A stretch of DNA of 46,050 nucleotides, from assembly GCA_035285595.1 (NCBI GenBank), contig JAYKGV010000036.1, positions 1 to 46,050 on the forward strand, written 5' to 3'. This stretch comes from VGJW01 sp035285595 (GTDB lineage Bacteria; Cyanobacteriota; Sericytochromatia; S15B-MN24; VGJW01). This document shows positions 39,541 through 46,050 of the stretch, in pieces; position 1 is the stretch's first letter, and each line of letters starts with the position of its first letter. Both the position numbers and the translations under genes were made by a program. Below the pieces are notes generated by a model. That model saw nothing but the letters and a program-made list of their open reading frames with translations. It ran no database searches and was not told the origin of the DNA.

Positions 39541-41794
39541 GATCAAGCGACGTGCGTCCGTCCCAGCGAACCAGACGCTCACGGCCGGAGCGCTCGGCAG
39601 GGTCATGTGGAAAGGGCTCCCAGCCGTGGACCAACCGAGTTCCATCGGCCAGGACCACCTCTCGAGCACGCCCTGTACGCCCTGGCCAAGTGAGGATCCG
39701 CAGCCCCTTGCGAGCCCAGGCTGCATCCCGCACCTCCGGCGCTGCAGCCTCAAGGACGGTTTCGATGCCCTCGGGAAGCAGGGGCAGCATGGCTCCTTCA
39801 CGGACGAAGACAGGTATACGATCGAGGGGGACAGAGACCTCGTGCCAACGCCCACCCGAGCGTATCTCGCCCGTCCAGAAATCGTACCAATTTCCCCGGG
39901 GCAGGTAGAGGCGACGTCTGGTGGAACCCGGTCGAAAAACCGGTGCCACCAGCAGATCCTGCCCCAAGGTGTATTGATCATGCAGGTCGCGACATAGGGG
40001 ATCCGTCGGCCACGTCAGCCACAAGGGGCGCATGACAGGCAAGCCGGTCCGGGCGGCCTCGGCGACCAATGCGTGTCTGTAAGGCAGGGTGGCCATTGAC
40101 CAGCCGGCCCAGAATCGGGTCAGTTCCAGCATGGCGGGACTGGAGTCCGTCTGGGTGTTGAGCGCCGGCTTCTGGCCCGAGTGGGTGCGCATGACACTGC
40201 TGAAAGCGCCGAAGGCCAACCAGCGCGCCAGCAGTTCGGGCGAGCGCGGCGTTCCGCCCAAGGTGGCGAATCCACCGACATCGTGGGTCATGAAAGGCAC
40301 ACCGGACAGACCTGCCGTCAAGATGGCCGTCAGGGCCGACGGGAAGCCGTCGAGAAGTCCCCAGTCGGTGTCCTGATCCGCGGCCCACATGTAGGTGCAC
40401 TCTGCAGGACTGCCCGTATAGCCTGCACGGGTATAGACCAGCCAATCTCCGTCCGGGCGGGCACGTTCCCAGAAACGCCGATGCAGCGCAGCCCAGGCCA
40501 CGGGATATTCATTGTGAGCCTTGGCCCCCGTACGTCCGCCCGAGAGTTGCGCGCCATGGGGCAGCCACTCTCCGAAATCCACCATCCCCCCGGAAAATCC
40601 AGCCTCGGCGAAGGCCTGCAGCCGATCGGCGAGCCAGAGCTGCAAGCCGTCGGACCAGAGATCCAGCATGGACAGCAGACCGAAGGGTCCCATCCAGTCC
40701 ATCGGCCGCCCGGCCGTATCCCGCACCACGCCGCCCAGCCCCTCCAACGCCGCCCGCTCGGGATGATCCTGAGGCACGAAGGGATTGAAGTAGCCTAACG
40801 CCTTCAGGCCCATGTCGGACAGCTCGCGATTGAGCGCGGCCACGTCCGGATACATGGTCCGGTCCGATTTCCAACGCCCCCAGGGCATATGCGTCAGCCC
40901 GGGAAGTGGGCCGTGCTCGAGGCCCACCCAGTCCTCGTACCAGAGGGTCGAAAAGGGGACCCGCGCCTCACGAAGCCTCCGGGCACGGGCAAGAACCGCC
41001 TCCTGACCACCCTTTCCCCACTCTGCCGGCGCCATGACCCACTCGGGAGGCAGCCGCGGCCGTCCCATGTCGGCCGTGGCGCGGCTGAGAATCTCCTCGG
41101 GACCAGCCTCCGCCCACACGGTCAGCACCGGCGAAGGATCATCCAGCGTCAATCGAATGCGAGCCGGGTCACTCGCTCCGAGGTCCCACGTGGTTCGGGC
41201 GGTCGTGCGGGCGAGGAGACCGTATCGAGCGGACGACAGGAGGAAAGGCACCGGGACGTGGGAACTCCAGGGTACATTCGACACTCCCGGCAAAGGTTGC
41301 TCCGACTTGCCGTTGCCACCTTCCTCAACCCAGCACGGCAAGACCCGGCCATGCTGGTCCAAGGCATTGGTCCGCGAGCCCAAGCCATAAAGTCCCTCCT
41401 CCGCACCGAGGCTCCAGGATATGACCAGCCGGGTCGGCCTCTCGCCCTCGCCCCGCCAGCGATAGCGGAGATCGAGACCGCCGTCGGGTCGACCGATGAC
41501 CTCGAGCGCCAGGCCCTGCCACGGTGACCCAGGGACGGCCCACCAGCCGATCGGAGCCTCGCCGGGCGCCGCCCAGGGGACCGCCGTGGCCTCAAGGTCC
41601 CGCCAGCCCCTGTCTCCGCCACGGAACGAAAATATGCCCAGCAACTGAGTCGCCGCGACCGGCTCCCAAGTCACCCTTACCCGGTCAAAGTCGAGCAGGA
41701 AGCGGGTCCCCCCGTCGGCCCCCCGCACCCGCACCACCTTGTCCTCGACCGATGCCGAGGCCATCAGGGCAGGCGGGGGCAGAGAATTCAACAA
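39413..41794 (-). CDS. GH31 alpha-glucosidase family protein, YihQ-like without the sulfoquinovose motif
   Basis: A 793-residue GH31 enzyme. The nucleophile is Asp406 in GGMVDFGEWLP and the acid/base is Asp473 in WAADQDTDW, the same spacing as in E. coli sulfoquinovosidase YihQ. LSGVPFMTHDVGGFATL and GAFSSVMRTHSGQKPALN follow. Residues that I would align with the sulfonate-binding set of YihQ (Q288, R301, Y508) are Glu287, His302 and Phe, so an ordinary alpha-glucoside substrate is more likely. There is no signal peptide. A TTG start with AAGGAG upstream is used here; ATG 41764 is the alternative. Confidence 0.9.
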   Translation of the reverse strand: MLNSLPPPALMASASVEDKVVRVRGADGGTRFLLDFDRVRVTWEPVAATQLLGIFSFRGGDRGWRDLEATAVPWAAPGEAPIGWWAVPGSPWQGLALEVIGRPDGGLDLRYRWRGEGERPTRLVISWSLGAEEGLYGLGSRTNALDQHGRVLPCWVEEGGNGKSEQPLPGVSNVPWSSHVPVPFLLSSARYGLLARTTARTTWDLGASDPARIRLTLDDPSPVLTVWAEAGPEEILSRATADMGRPRLPPEWVMAPAEWGKGGQEAVLARARRLREARVPFSTLWYEDWVGLEHGPLPGLTHMPWGRWKSDRTMYPDVAALNRELSDMGLKALGYFNPFVPQDHPERAALEGLGGVVRDTAGRPMDWMGPFGLLSMLDLWSDGLQLWLADRLQAFAEAGFSGGMVDFGEWLPHGAQLSGGRTGAKAHNEYPVAWAALHRRFWERARPDGDWLVYTRAGYTGSPAECTYMWAADQDTDWGLLDGFPSALTAILTAGLSGVPFMTHDVGGFATLGGTPRSPELLARWLAFGAFSSVMRTHSGQKPALNTQTDSSPAMLELTRFWAGWSMATLPYRHALVAEAARTGLPVMRPLWLTWPTDPLCRDLHDQYTLGQDLLVAPVFRPGSTRRRLYLPRGNWYDFWTGEIRSGGRWHEVSVPLDRIPVFVREGAMLPLLPEGIETVLEAAAPEVRDAAWARKGLRILTWPGRTGRAREVVLADGTRLVHGWEPFPHDPAERSGRERLVRWDGRTSLDLTAKDASGAWRLQIEPPPGGRAPLELAWQRLGPGQVHVAVRP

Positions 41795-41857
41795 ACCTTG
41801 GGCTCTCCTTTACCGGAGTCTCACAAGACCAGAACTAGGCAGACGGACACTCTCATC

Positions 41858-42469
41858 ATGCGCGTTGCCCCGGCCCTCGTGCCACCCATCCCCCTTCCCA
41901 CCCGGCCACCCGCCGTGGCGGCCGGTGGCCTGAGCGTGGCGCCCGGCGCGAAGCTTCAGGTCGACGAAACGGTTCTGGGCTTCCTGCCCGTCAAGCTTGA
42001 CCTCGACATGGGTGACCTGCTGGCCGGCAAGCACGGCCGCGACTTTCGCTTCAGCTTCCTGGGTCCGGACGTGGCCAGGGTCGAAGGCGTGGCTTCCTAT
42101 GCTTTCTTCAAGACCCGGGTCGACCAACAGTTAAGGGTCCAGGGAGGTCGCCTCGTTCAGGACATGGCCGTACATCTGGGGGAAGACCAAAAGATCAGCG
42201 TCGAGGGCAACTTGAAGGTCTTCGGCTGGACCTTGCCGTTCCGGACCAAGCTCGAACATGCGCGGACCAGTGCAAGCACCTTCAACTTCAGGATCGAAAG
42301 TCTTCAAGTGGGTCAACGCAGCCATCTCACGATCCCCAAGCCCATCGTCGCCTTCCTCGCCACCTTCCTGCTGGGGGCCGTCGCTCGCCTGCAAGGCGTA
42401 CGGGCGGTATCGACCGATACCGTCGCACTCGACGTGGATAGCTTGGCTGTGCCGACGCAGGCGCACTGA
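41858..42469 (+). CDS. unknown beta-rich protein
   Basis: A 203-residue protein of no family I recognise. The first 35 residues are Pro/Ala-rich and disordered, with no Sec signal. The rest alternates hydrophobic and charged residues in a way that suggests a beta-sheet domain (VRDFRFSFLGPDVARVEG, LRVQGGRLVQDMAVHLGEDQKISVEGNLKVFGWTLPFRTKLE). A hydrophobic stretch (IVAFLATFLLGAVARL) near residue 170 could be a helix. I chose ATG 41858; an upstream in-frame start exists. The neighbours give no clue. Confidence 0.6.
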   Translation: MRVAPALVPPIPLPTRPPAVAAGGLSVAPGAKLQVDETVLGFLPVKLDLDMGDLLAGKHGRDFRFSFLGPDVARVEGVASYAFFKTRVDQQLRVQGGRLVQDMAVHLGEDQKISVEGNLKVFGWTLPFRTKLEHARTSASTFNFRIESLQVGQRSHLTIPKPIVAFLATFLLGAVARLQGVRAVSTDTVALDVDSLAVPTQAH

Positions 42470-42529
42470 GGAGCCGATCATCGGCCGACACCGCCGGCGC
42501 CGGGAGCCAATTTCGTTCGGGTGCGTGTG

Positions 42530-42535
42530 TATACT
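42530..42535 (+). promoter_or_regulatory. TATACT -10 element, six bases before the MFS transporter ATG
   Basis: TATACT is followed by CCTCGG and the ATG at 42542, giving a near-consensus -10 for a leaderless transcript. It is the clearest of the series. Confidence 0.5.
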
Positions 42536-42541
42536 CCTCGG

Positions 42542-43846
42542 ATGCATCCCGTGAAGCCCGGCGCCCCGCGGCCCCTGGTCCGAGCCATCGTGGCCTCTGC
42601 CGTAGGCACGGCCATTGAATGGTATGACTTCTTCCTCTACGGGGTCGCCGCTGCGCTGGTCTTCCCGCGTCTGTTCTTTCCCTACAGCACGGACTTTGTC
42701 GGCCAGCTACAGGCCTTCGGAACCTTTTTCGTGGGCTTCCTCGCCCGGCCGGTGGGCGCCGCGATCTTCGGACATCTGGGCGATCGCATCGGCCGCAAGG
42801 CGTCTCTGGTCGCCACGCTGCTGCTGATGGGCGTGGCCACGGTAGCCATCGGCCTCCTGCCCGCACACGACCAGATCGGCATGTGGGGCGCCGTGGCGCT
42901 GATCGTGCTTCGCACACTTCAAGGGATCGGAGTCGGTGGCGAATGGGGAGGGTCGGTCTTGATTGCCCTCGAATGGGCGGCCAAGGATCAGCGCCGGGGC
43001 CTCGTGGCCTCTTGGCCGCAGTTCGGGGTGCCTGTCGGCTTGCTGCTGGCGAACGGTGCGCTGTTTCTGGCCCAGCGCCTGCCCGAGCAGGACTTCTTGA
43101 ACTGGGGCTGGCGACTGCCCTTTGTCTTCAGTGGAGTGCTTATCGCACTGGGTCTGTGGATCCGGACCGGGGTCGAGGAAACCCCGGTGTTCACGGAACT
43201 CAAGAACTCGGGCGCCATGGCCCGCAACCCCGTTGTCGAAACCCTGCGACACCACGGCCCCGAGGTCCTGCTCACCGCCCTGGTGCGGACGAGCCAGATG
43301 ACGGCTTTCTACCTGTTCACGACGTTCGTGCTGTCCTATGGCACCAAAGTGCTGCAACTGCCCAAGGACACGCTTTTGCTGGGCGTGATGCTGTCGGCCG
43401 CGTGTTCGATGATCACGATTCCGCTTTCGGGTTGGCTATCCGATGTGGCCGGCCGGCGTCTGCTCACCGTCACAGGGGCCGCCCTGCTGGCGCTGTACGG
43501 ATTTGTGTACTTCGGAACTCTGGGTGCCGGGGTAGGGGCAGGCCTGATCCTGCTCGTGCTGGCCCTGGGCAATCCCGTTCATGACCTGCAGTTCGGCCCC
43601 CAGGCCGCGCTGATTGCCGAAGCCTTCCCCCCGAGACTACGGTACAGCGGCAGCTCGCTCGGCTTCCAACTGGCCTCCGTGACCGCCGGAGGGCCAGCCC
43701 CGTTGGTCGCGACGTGGCTGGTGGAAAAAACCGGCAGCGGCCTTGCGGTCGCATGGTACCTCGCGGCCTGCGCCGGCATCAGCATCCTCGCCGTCGAGTT
43801 GTTGGCCCGACGCAGCCGGACGGCCATGGGCCTTGATCAGGCGTAG
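42542..43846 (+). CDS. MFS transporter of the metabolite:H+ symporter (MHS) family
   Basis: A 434-residue permease with twelve predicted helices. It has the MHS hallmark VGTAIEWYDFFLYGVAAALVFPRLFFP in helix 1 and the MFS motif GHLGDRIGRKASL in the loop between helices 2 and 3. GIGVGGEWGGSVL in helix 4 is typical of the ShiA/ProP/KgtP group. The N-terminal half is longer and more conserved. Its likely cargo is a small organic acid, betaine or shikimate-like compound; sequence does not decide. The end overlaps the VOC gene by 10 nt. Confidence 0.92.
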   Translation: MHPVKPGAPRPLVRAIVASAVGTAIEWYDFFLYGVAAALVFPRLFFPYSTDFVGQLQAFGTFFVGFLARPVGAAIFGHLGDRIGRKASLVATLLLMGVATVAIGLLPAHDQIGMWGAVALIVLRTLQGIGVGGEWGGSVLIALEWAAKDQRRGLVASWPQFGVPVGLLLANGALFLAQRLPEQDFLNWGWRLPFVFSGVLIALGLWIRTGVEETPVFTELKNSGAMARNPVVETLRHHGPEVLLTALVRTSQMTAFYLFTTFVLSYGTKVLQLPKDTLLLGVMLSAACSMITIPLSGWLSDVAGRRLLTVTGAALLALYGFVYFGTLGAGVGAGLILLVLALGNPVHDLQFGPQAALIAEAFPPRLRYSGSSLGFQLASVTAGGPAPLVATWLVEKTGSGLAVAWYLAACAGISILAVELLARRSRTAMGLDQA

Positions 43847-44142
43847 GGAGCCATGATCTCGAGGGTATTGCCCTCCGAGTCGTCGATATAGACCGACGCC
43901 GTGCCGTCACGGTGGGTCTTCAAGGGTCCGAAGGACGCTGCGTCCGGCCGCACCACGGCCACGTGCGGCGGATGCTGGCCAGGCACCACCAAGGCCAGAC
44001 GAACATTGGCAAACTCGAGCAGGGCCCAGGTGTCGTCCTGATAGGCCACCTCAACCGCAAAGGTATCGCGGTACCAAACCACGGCCCTGGCCACGTCGAC
44101 CACCTGGATGGCCACATGATCGAGGGTGTCACGACCTGCCAT
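43837..44142 (-). CDS. VOC (glyoxalase/bleomycin-resistance) fold protein
   Basis: A 101-residue single VOC module. It opens with DHVAIQVVDVARAVVWYRDTF, then WALLEFANVRLALVVP, HVAVVRPD and ends SVYIDDSEGNTLEIMAPYA, the usual metal-binding Glu position. The first His (LDHVAI) is also present, so a metal site is possible. Substrate is unknown. I chose ATG 44142 because GGGGAGG lies nine bases upstream; ATG 44160 would add six residues. Confidence 0.9.
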   Translation of the reverse strand: MAGRDTLDHVAIQVVDVARAVVWYRDTFAVEVAYQDDTWALLEFANVRLALVVPGQHPPHVAVVRPDAASFGPLKTHRDGTASVYIDDSEGNTLEIMAPYA

Positions 44143-44228
44143 CACGAAATCCTCCCCCATCGCATGTCCATCTTACGCCCCGCCACGGGACATGCCACCA
44201 TGGGCGGAACCTGTCGGAGGCACATTCG

Positions 44229-44507
44229 ATGAATCGCACCTTCCCGCTCCTCGCCGCATGGGCGGCCTTGCTTGCGCTGCCCGGCTGCTCCAAGGTCAAC
44301 GAGAAGCTCAACCAGTTTTCACGCGACTGGGACGCCTCCCCCAAGACCGTGACCATCTACAGCATGGGCGGCGAGCCCGTGAAGACCTACGATATCGGCC
44401 GTAGCAAAGTCACGCGCTCCGAGGACGGCCAGGGTAGCTATGTGTATTTCTATGCTCAGGGCAAATACATCCAGACCAACATGGGCTACGTGGTCGAGTC
44501 GAAATAA
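44229..44507 (+). CDS. small lipoprotein
   Basis: A 92-residue protein with signal peptide and lipobox (LALPG-C, about residue 20). The mature part has about 70 residues with a short strand-rich domain (VTIYSMGGEPVKTYDIGRSKVTRSEDGQGSYVYFYAQGKYI). It resembles small envelope lipoproteins common in many bacteria, but I know no function. GGAGG lies about 10 nt before the ATG. Confidence 0.8.
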   Translation: MNRTFPLLAAWAALLALPGCSKVNEKLNQFSRDWDASPKTVTIYSMGGEPVKTYDIGRSKVTRSEDGQGSYVYFYAQGKYIQTNMGYVVESK

Positions 44508-44516
44508 CGCCGGGCG

Positions 44517-45053
44517 TCAGGGCCGGGTCAGCCAGGCATTGGCTCCATCGAAGAGAGCCAGCCAGGCCCCCTGAAGCAGCACGCCTGCCCCATGTCCCCG
44601 CACGCTCTCGTCGGCCTGCGCCATCAGCACGGCACCGAGAGCCATGTAACCGAGATCCAGGGCAGAGTTGACGAGGTAAAGGTCATGGAGCCACTTGCGC
44701 TGTCCGACGTCCTCGGGGGCCTCGCGGCGGCGCGCAAAATCATGCCAGGCCCAGAACCCGATGGCCGCGTCGATGGCACCCCACGCCACCTGCTGCGTCG
44801 CAAATCCCCGCACGAAGGGCGTTGAATCGCGGGCCAGCAGGGTGACCCCCGCTCCCACGGATCCAAGACCCCAGGCTGCGGTAAGGGCCATGGCCGATTG
44901 CTGTTGATCCAGCAGGTCCCGATAGGCCGGGGACAACGAGAGAACGTGGGCATCCTGGCGATCCGGAAGCTCTTCGGCTGCTTCCGCAGGACTCACGAAG
45001 CAGCCCAGCGCCACGACGGCGCCCAGCGCCCAGACCTCACGGCCAGCAGCCAC
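44517..45053 (-). CDS. multi-pass membrane protein, DUF6992-like
   Basis: A 178-residue protein with an N-terminal signal-like segment (VWALGAVVALGCFVSPAEA) and three or four further hydrophobic helices (AMALTAAWGLGSVGAGVTLLA, AWGAIDAAIGFWAWHDFA, LDLGYMALGAVLMAQ). The QQQSAMALTAAWG and FATQQVAWGAIDAAIG segments recall the DUF6992 family. It starts with GTG one base after the preceding stop, so it is coupled to the gene at 45055. Function unknown. Confidence 0.65.
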   Translation of the reverse strand: MAAGREVWALGAVVALGCFVSPAEAAEELPDRQDAHVLSLSPAYRDLLDQQQSAMALTAAWGLGSVGAGVTLLARDSTPFVRGFATQQVAWGAIDAAIGFWAWHDFARRREAPEDVGQRKWLHDLYLVNSALDLGYMALGAVLMAQADESVRGHGAGVLLQGAWLALFDGANAWLTRP

Positions 45054-45054
45054 T

Positions 45055-45789
45055 TCAGTAGCCCTCGCCCGGCGGTGGGGCCAGAAATCCGGTCCCTCCG
45101 GTACGCCCCTTCTTGCCCGTCAGTTGCTTCATCAGACGGAATAGCAGGTCCGCGCGTCCCTGGGCGCGGTCCCGCTCCTGGATCAGGCGCTGGCGCTCGG
45201 CGACTTTGGCTGACCTCGCCTCTTGCAGACGCACGGCTTCCATCACCGCGGGGTCAGGCTCGCCATCAGGACCCGGAGGCAGCGCCGGGATGGGCACGGG
45301 TTCGTCCGCAAGGTCCTCTTCGTCCATGTCGGATTCGAGTTCCCGCACGGCAGAGGCAAGGCGCAATACACAGTTGACCTGATGGTTCCGCTCGTCGGAC
45401 ACGACCTTGTACATGTACTTGGCGTCCTGGAAGAGACGACTGGAAGTGGGCCCCGCGAAGAAGGCGTCCAGAAACGAGAGTCGCTCCTCGGAGGCTTCAT
45501 CGGGCGGCAGCCCGTCTCCGGGATAGACATGGCCCGTGCCGAGCTGGGGCTGGGGTGGGCGCGCAGGTGGCAGCTGCTGCGTCGCGGGGGCCGCTGGGCG
45601 CGGCCTCTGTGTGGCCACAGCCTGCGGAGAGGGCCTGAAGACATCCGTCCCGGGGCGACCGGGCCCCGTTCCCGGGCGAGAAGAGACACGCGGCTCCGGT
45701 GGCGAGGGCTCCCCGGCAGGCGTTCCGGTCGCCATACCAATCAGACGATCCAGAAAGCCCTTCTTCCGGGGGGGCTCGTCGTTTGCCAT
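45055..45789 (-). CDS. proline-rich unknown protein with helical C-terminal half
   Basis: A 244-residue protein of no recognised family. The first 95 residues are Pro/Arg/Ser-rich and disordered after a short conserved-looking start (KKGFLDRLIGM). The middle (ERLSFLDAFFAGPTSSRLFQDAKYMYKVVSDERNHQVNCVLRLASAVRELESDMDEED) is helical. The C-terminus has a long charged helix (EARSAKVAERQRLIQERDRAQGRADLLFRLMKQL) and a Gly/Pro tail. AGGAGG precedes the ATG. It is followed by the membrane protein at 44517. Confidence 0.6.
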   Translation of the reverse strand: MANDEPPRKKGFLDRLIGMATGTPAGEPSPPEPRVSSRPGTGPGRPGTDVFRPSPQAVATQRPRPAAPATQQLPPARPPQPQLGTGHVYPGDGLPPDEASEERLSFLDAFFAGPTSSRLFQDAKYMYKVVSDERNHQVNCVLRLASAVRELESDMDEEDLADEPVPIPALPPGPDGEPDPAVMEAVRLQEARSAKVAERQRLIQERDRAQGRADLLFRLMKQLTGKKGRTGGTGFLAPPPGEGY

Positions 45790-45798
45790 ACCTTCCTC

Positions 45799-46050
45799 CT
45801 ACCCTGCACAAGGGGCACTGTCCCGGAGGTTACGGGCCAAACGGAGCCCGGGTATGGAACAGCTAAAGTTCGTCTTGTCGCCCAGGCGACCGGGAGAGGT
45901 GCCCCAGATGTCCAGTGTGCCCAGCTTTGGAAGCGTCGGCCTGTCGACCTCGATCCCGCGCAAACCCGATGTCGAGGCCGGGGGCGCAGCGTCAGCGGGC
46001 GCCCAGGCTGCGTCGACACCGAGGACCAGCAGAGACAAGACCAACGTCTC
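45799..46050 (-). CDS. exported protein fragment, N-terminus outside window
   Basis: The frame is open to the right edge. It begins inside a hydrophobic signal-peptide-like segment (TLVLSLLVLGVDAAWAPADA), so the true start is just beyond the window. The mature part is about 65 residues, with no domain I recognise. It contains two Cys (FSCSI and APCAG at the end), possibly a disulfide. It is the first visible gene of the leftward group that includes 45055 and 44517. Confidence 0.5.
   Translation of the reverse strand, partial: ETLVLSLLVLGVDAAWAPADAAPPASTSGLRGIEVDRPTLPKLGTLDIWGTSPGRLGDKTNFSCSIPGLRLARNLRDSAPCAG

Noticed and set aside
1..46050. CRISPR array, tRNA, rRNA, insertion sequence or prophage
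   Set aside because: No regularly spaced repeats, no cloverleaf or rRNA segment noticed and no transposase, integrase or phage structural gene seen by reading.

Overview
The window is about 46 kb of GC-rich, gene-dense bacterial chromosome. It has roughly 47 genes on both strands, many overlapping by 4 nt. Signal peptides, four lipobox lipoproteins and membrane-anchored periplasmic domains suggest a diderm (Gram-negative-type) bacterium. I see no rRNA, tRNA, CRISPR array, transposase, integrase or phage gene, so it reads as ordinary chromosome. The lineage cannot be fixed from sequence alone. The mix of families, and export-type enzymes with low-complexity N-termini and no signal peptide, recalls non-photosynthetic relatives of Cyanobacteria (Sericytochromatia-like) or Myxococcota; this is only an impression.

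Layout. 1-3.6 kb: a partial AAA-ATPase/nuclease-family gene, an exported glutathione peroxidase and the peroxide-reducing pair ahpC-ahpF. 3.6-7.5 kb: a DUF3298-like protein facing a five-gene leftward cluster (DUF2237, DUF167, small exported protein, SOUL haem-binding protein, unknown helical protein). 7.6-13.5 kb: three related papain/C39-like cysteine-peptidase candidates around an N6-methyltransferase-like protein and an HD hydrolase. 13.5-20.6 kb: YedK/HMCES-type DNA-crosslink protein, PhoD-like phosphatase, adenylosuccinate lyase, class III adenylate cyclase, NlpC/P60-CHAP protein. 20.7-27.6 kb: a leftward, fully overlapping operon tldD-tldE-ABC-ABC-thioredoxin. 27.6-30 kb: thioesterase, TPR membrane protein, cupredoxin and two small unknown proteins. 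30-34 kb: a leftward operon of a LolD/MacB-type ABC pair, an Nfu iron-sulfur carrier and an acyltransferase fused to a cAMP-binding domain. 34-46 kb: lipoproteins, AidB-like acyl-CoA dehydrogenase, FG-GAP lipoprotein, beta-lactamase-fold hydrolase, GH31 glycosidase, MFS transporter, VOC protein and small envelope proteins.

Main discovery. The last gene of the tldD operon (20689-21162, minus) is interrupted by an in-frame UGA exactly where the first Cys of a thioredoxin CxxC should be (HT-UGA-PAC). The following RNA folds into a bacterial SECIS-like hairpin with loop GGUCU, the loop I recall from E. coli fdhF. I read it as a membrane-anchored selenocysteine (UxxC) thioredoxin, co-transcribed with the TldD/TldE peptidase and a heterodimeric ABC exporter. 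That arrangement suggests an unrecognised peptide-maturation, export and redox system.

Other themes. Several genes carry a TANNNT -10 element 5-6 nt before the start codon, as in leaderless transcription. A cAMP-producing enzyme and a cAMP-binding acyltransferase lie in the same window. Peroxide and thiol redox functions recur (glutathione peroxidase, AhpC/F, Sec-thioredoxin, cupredoxin, Nfu).
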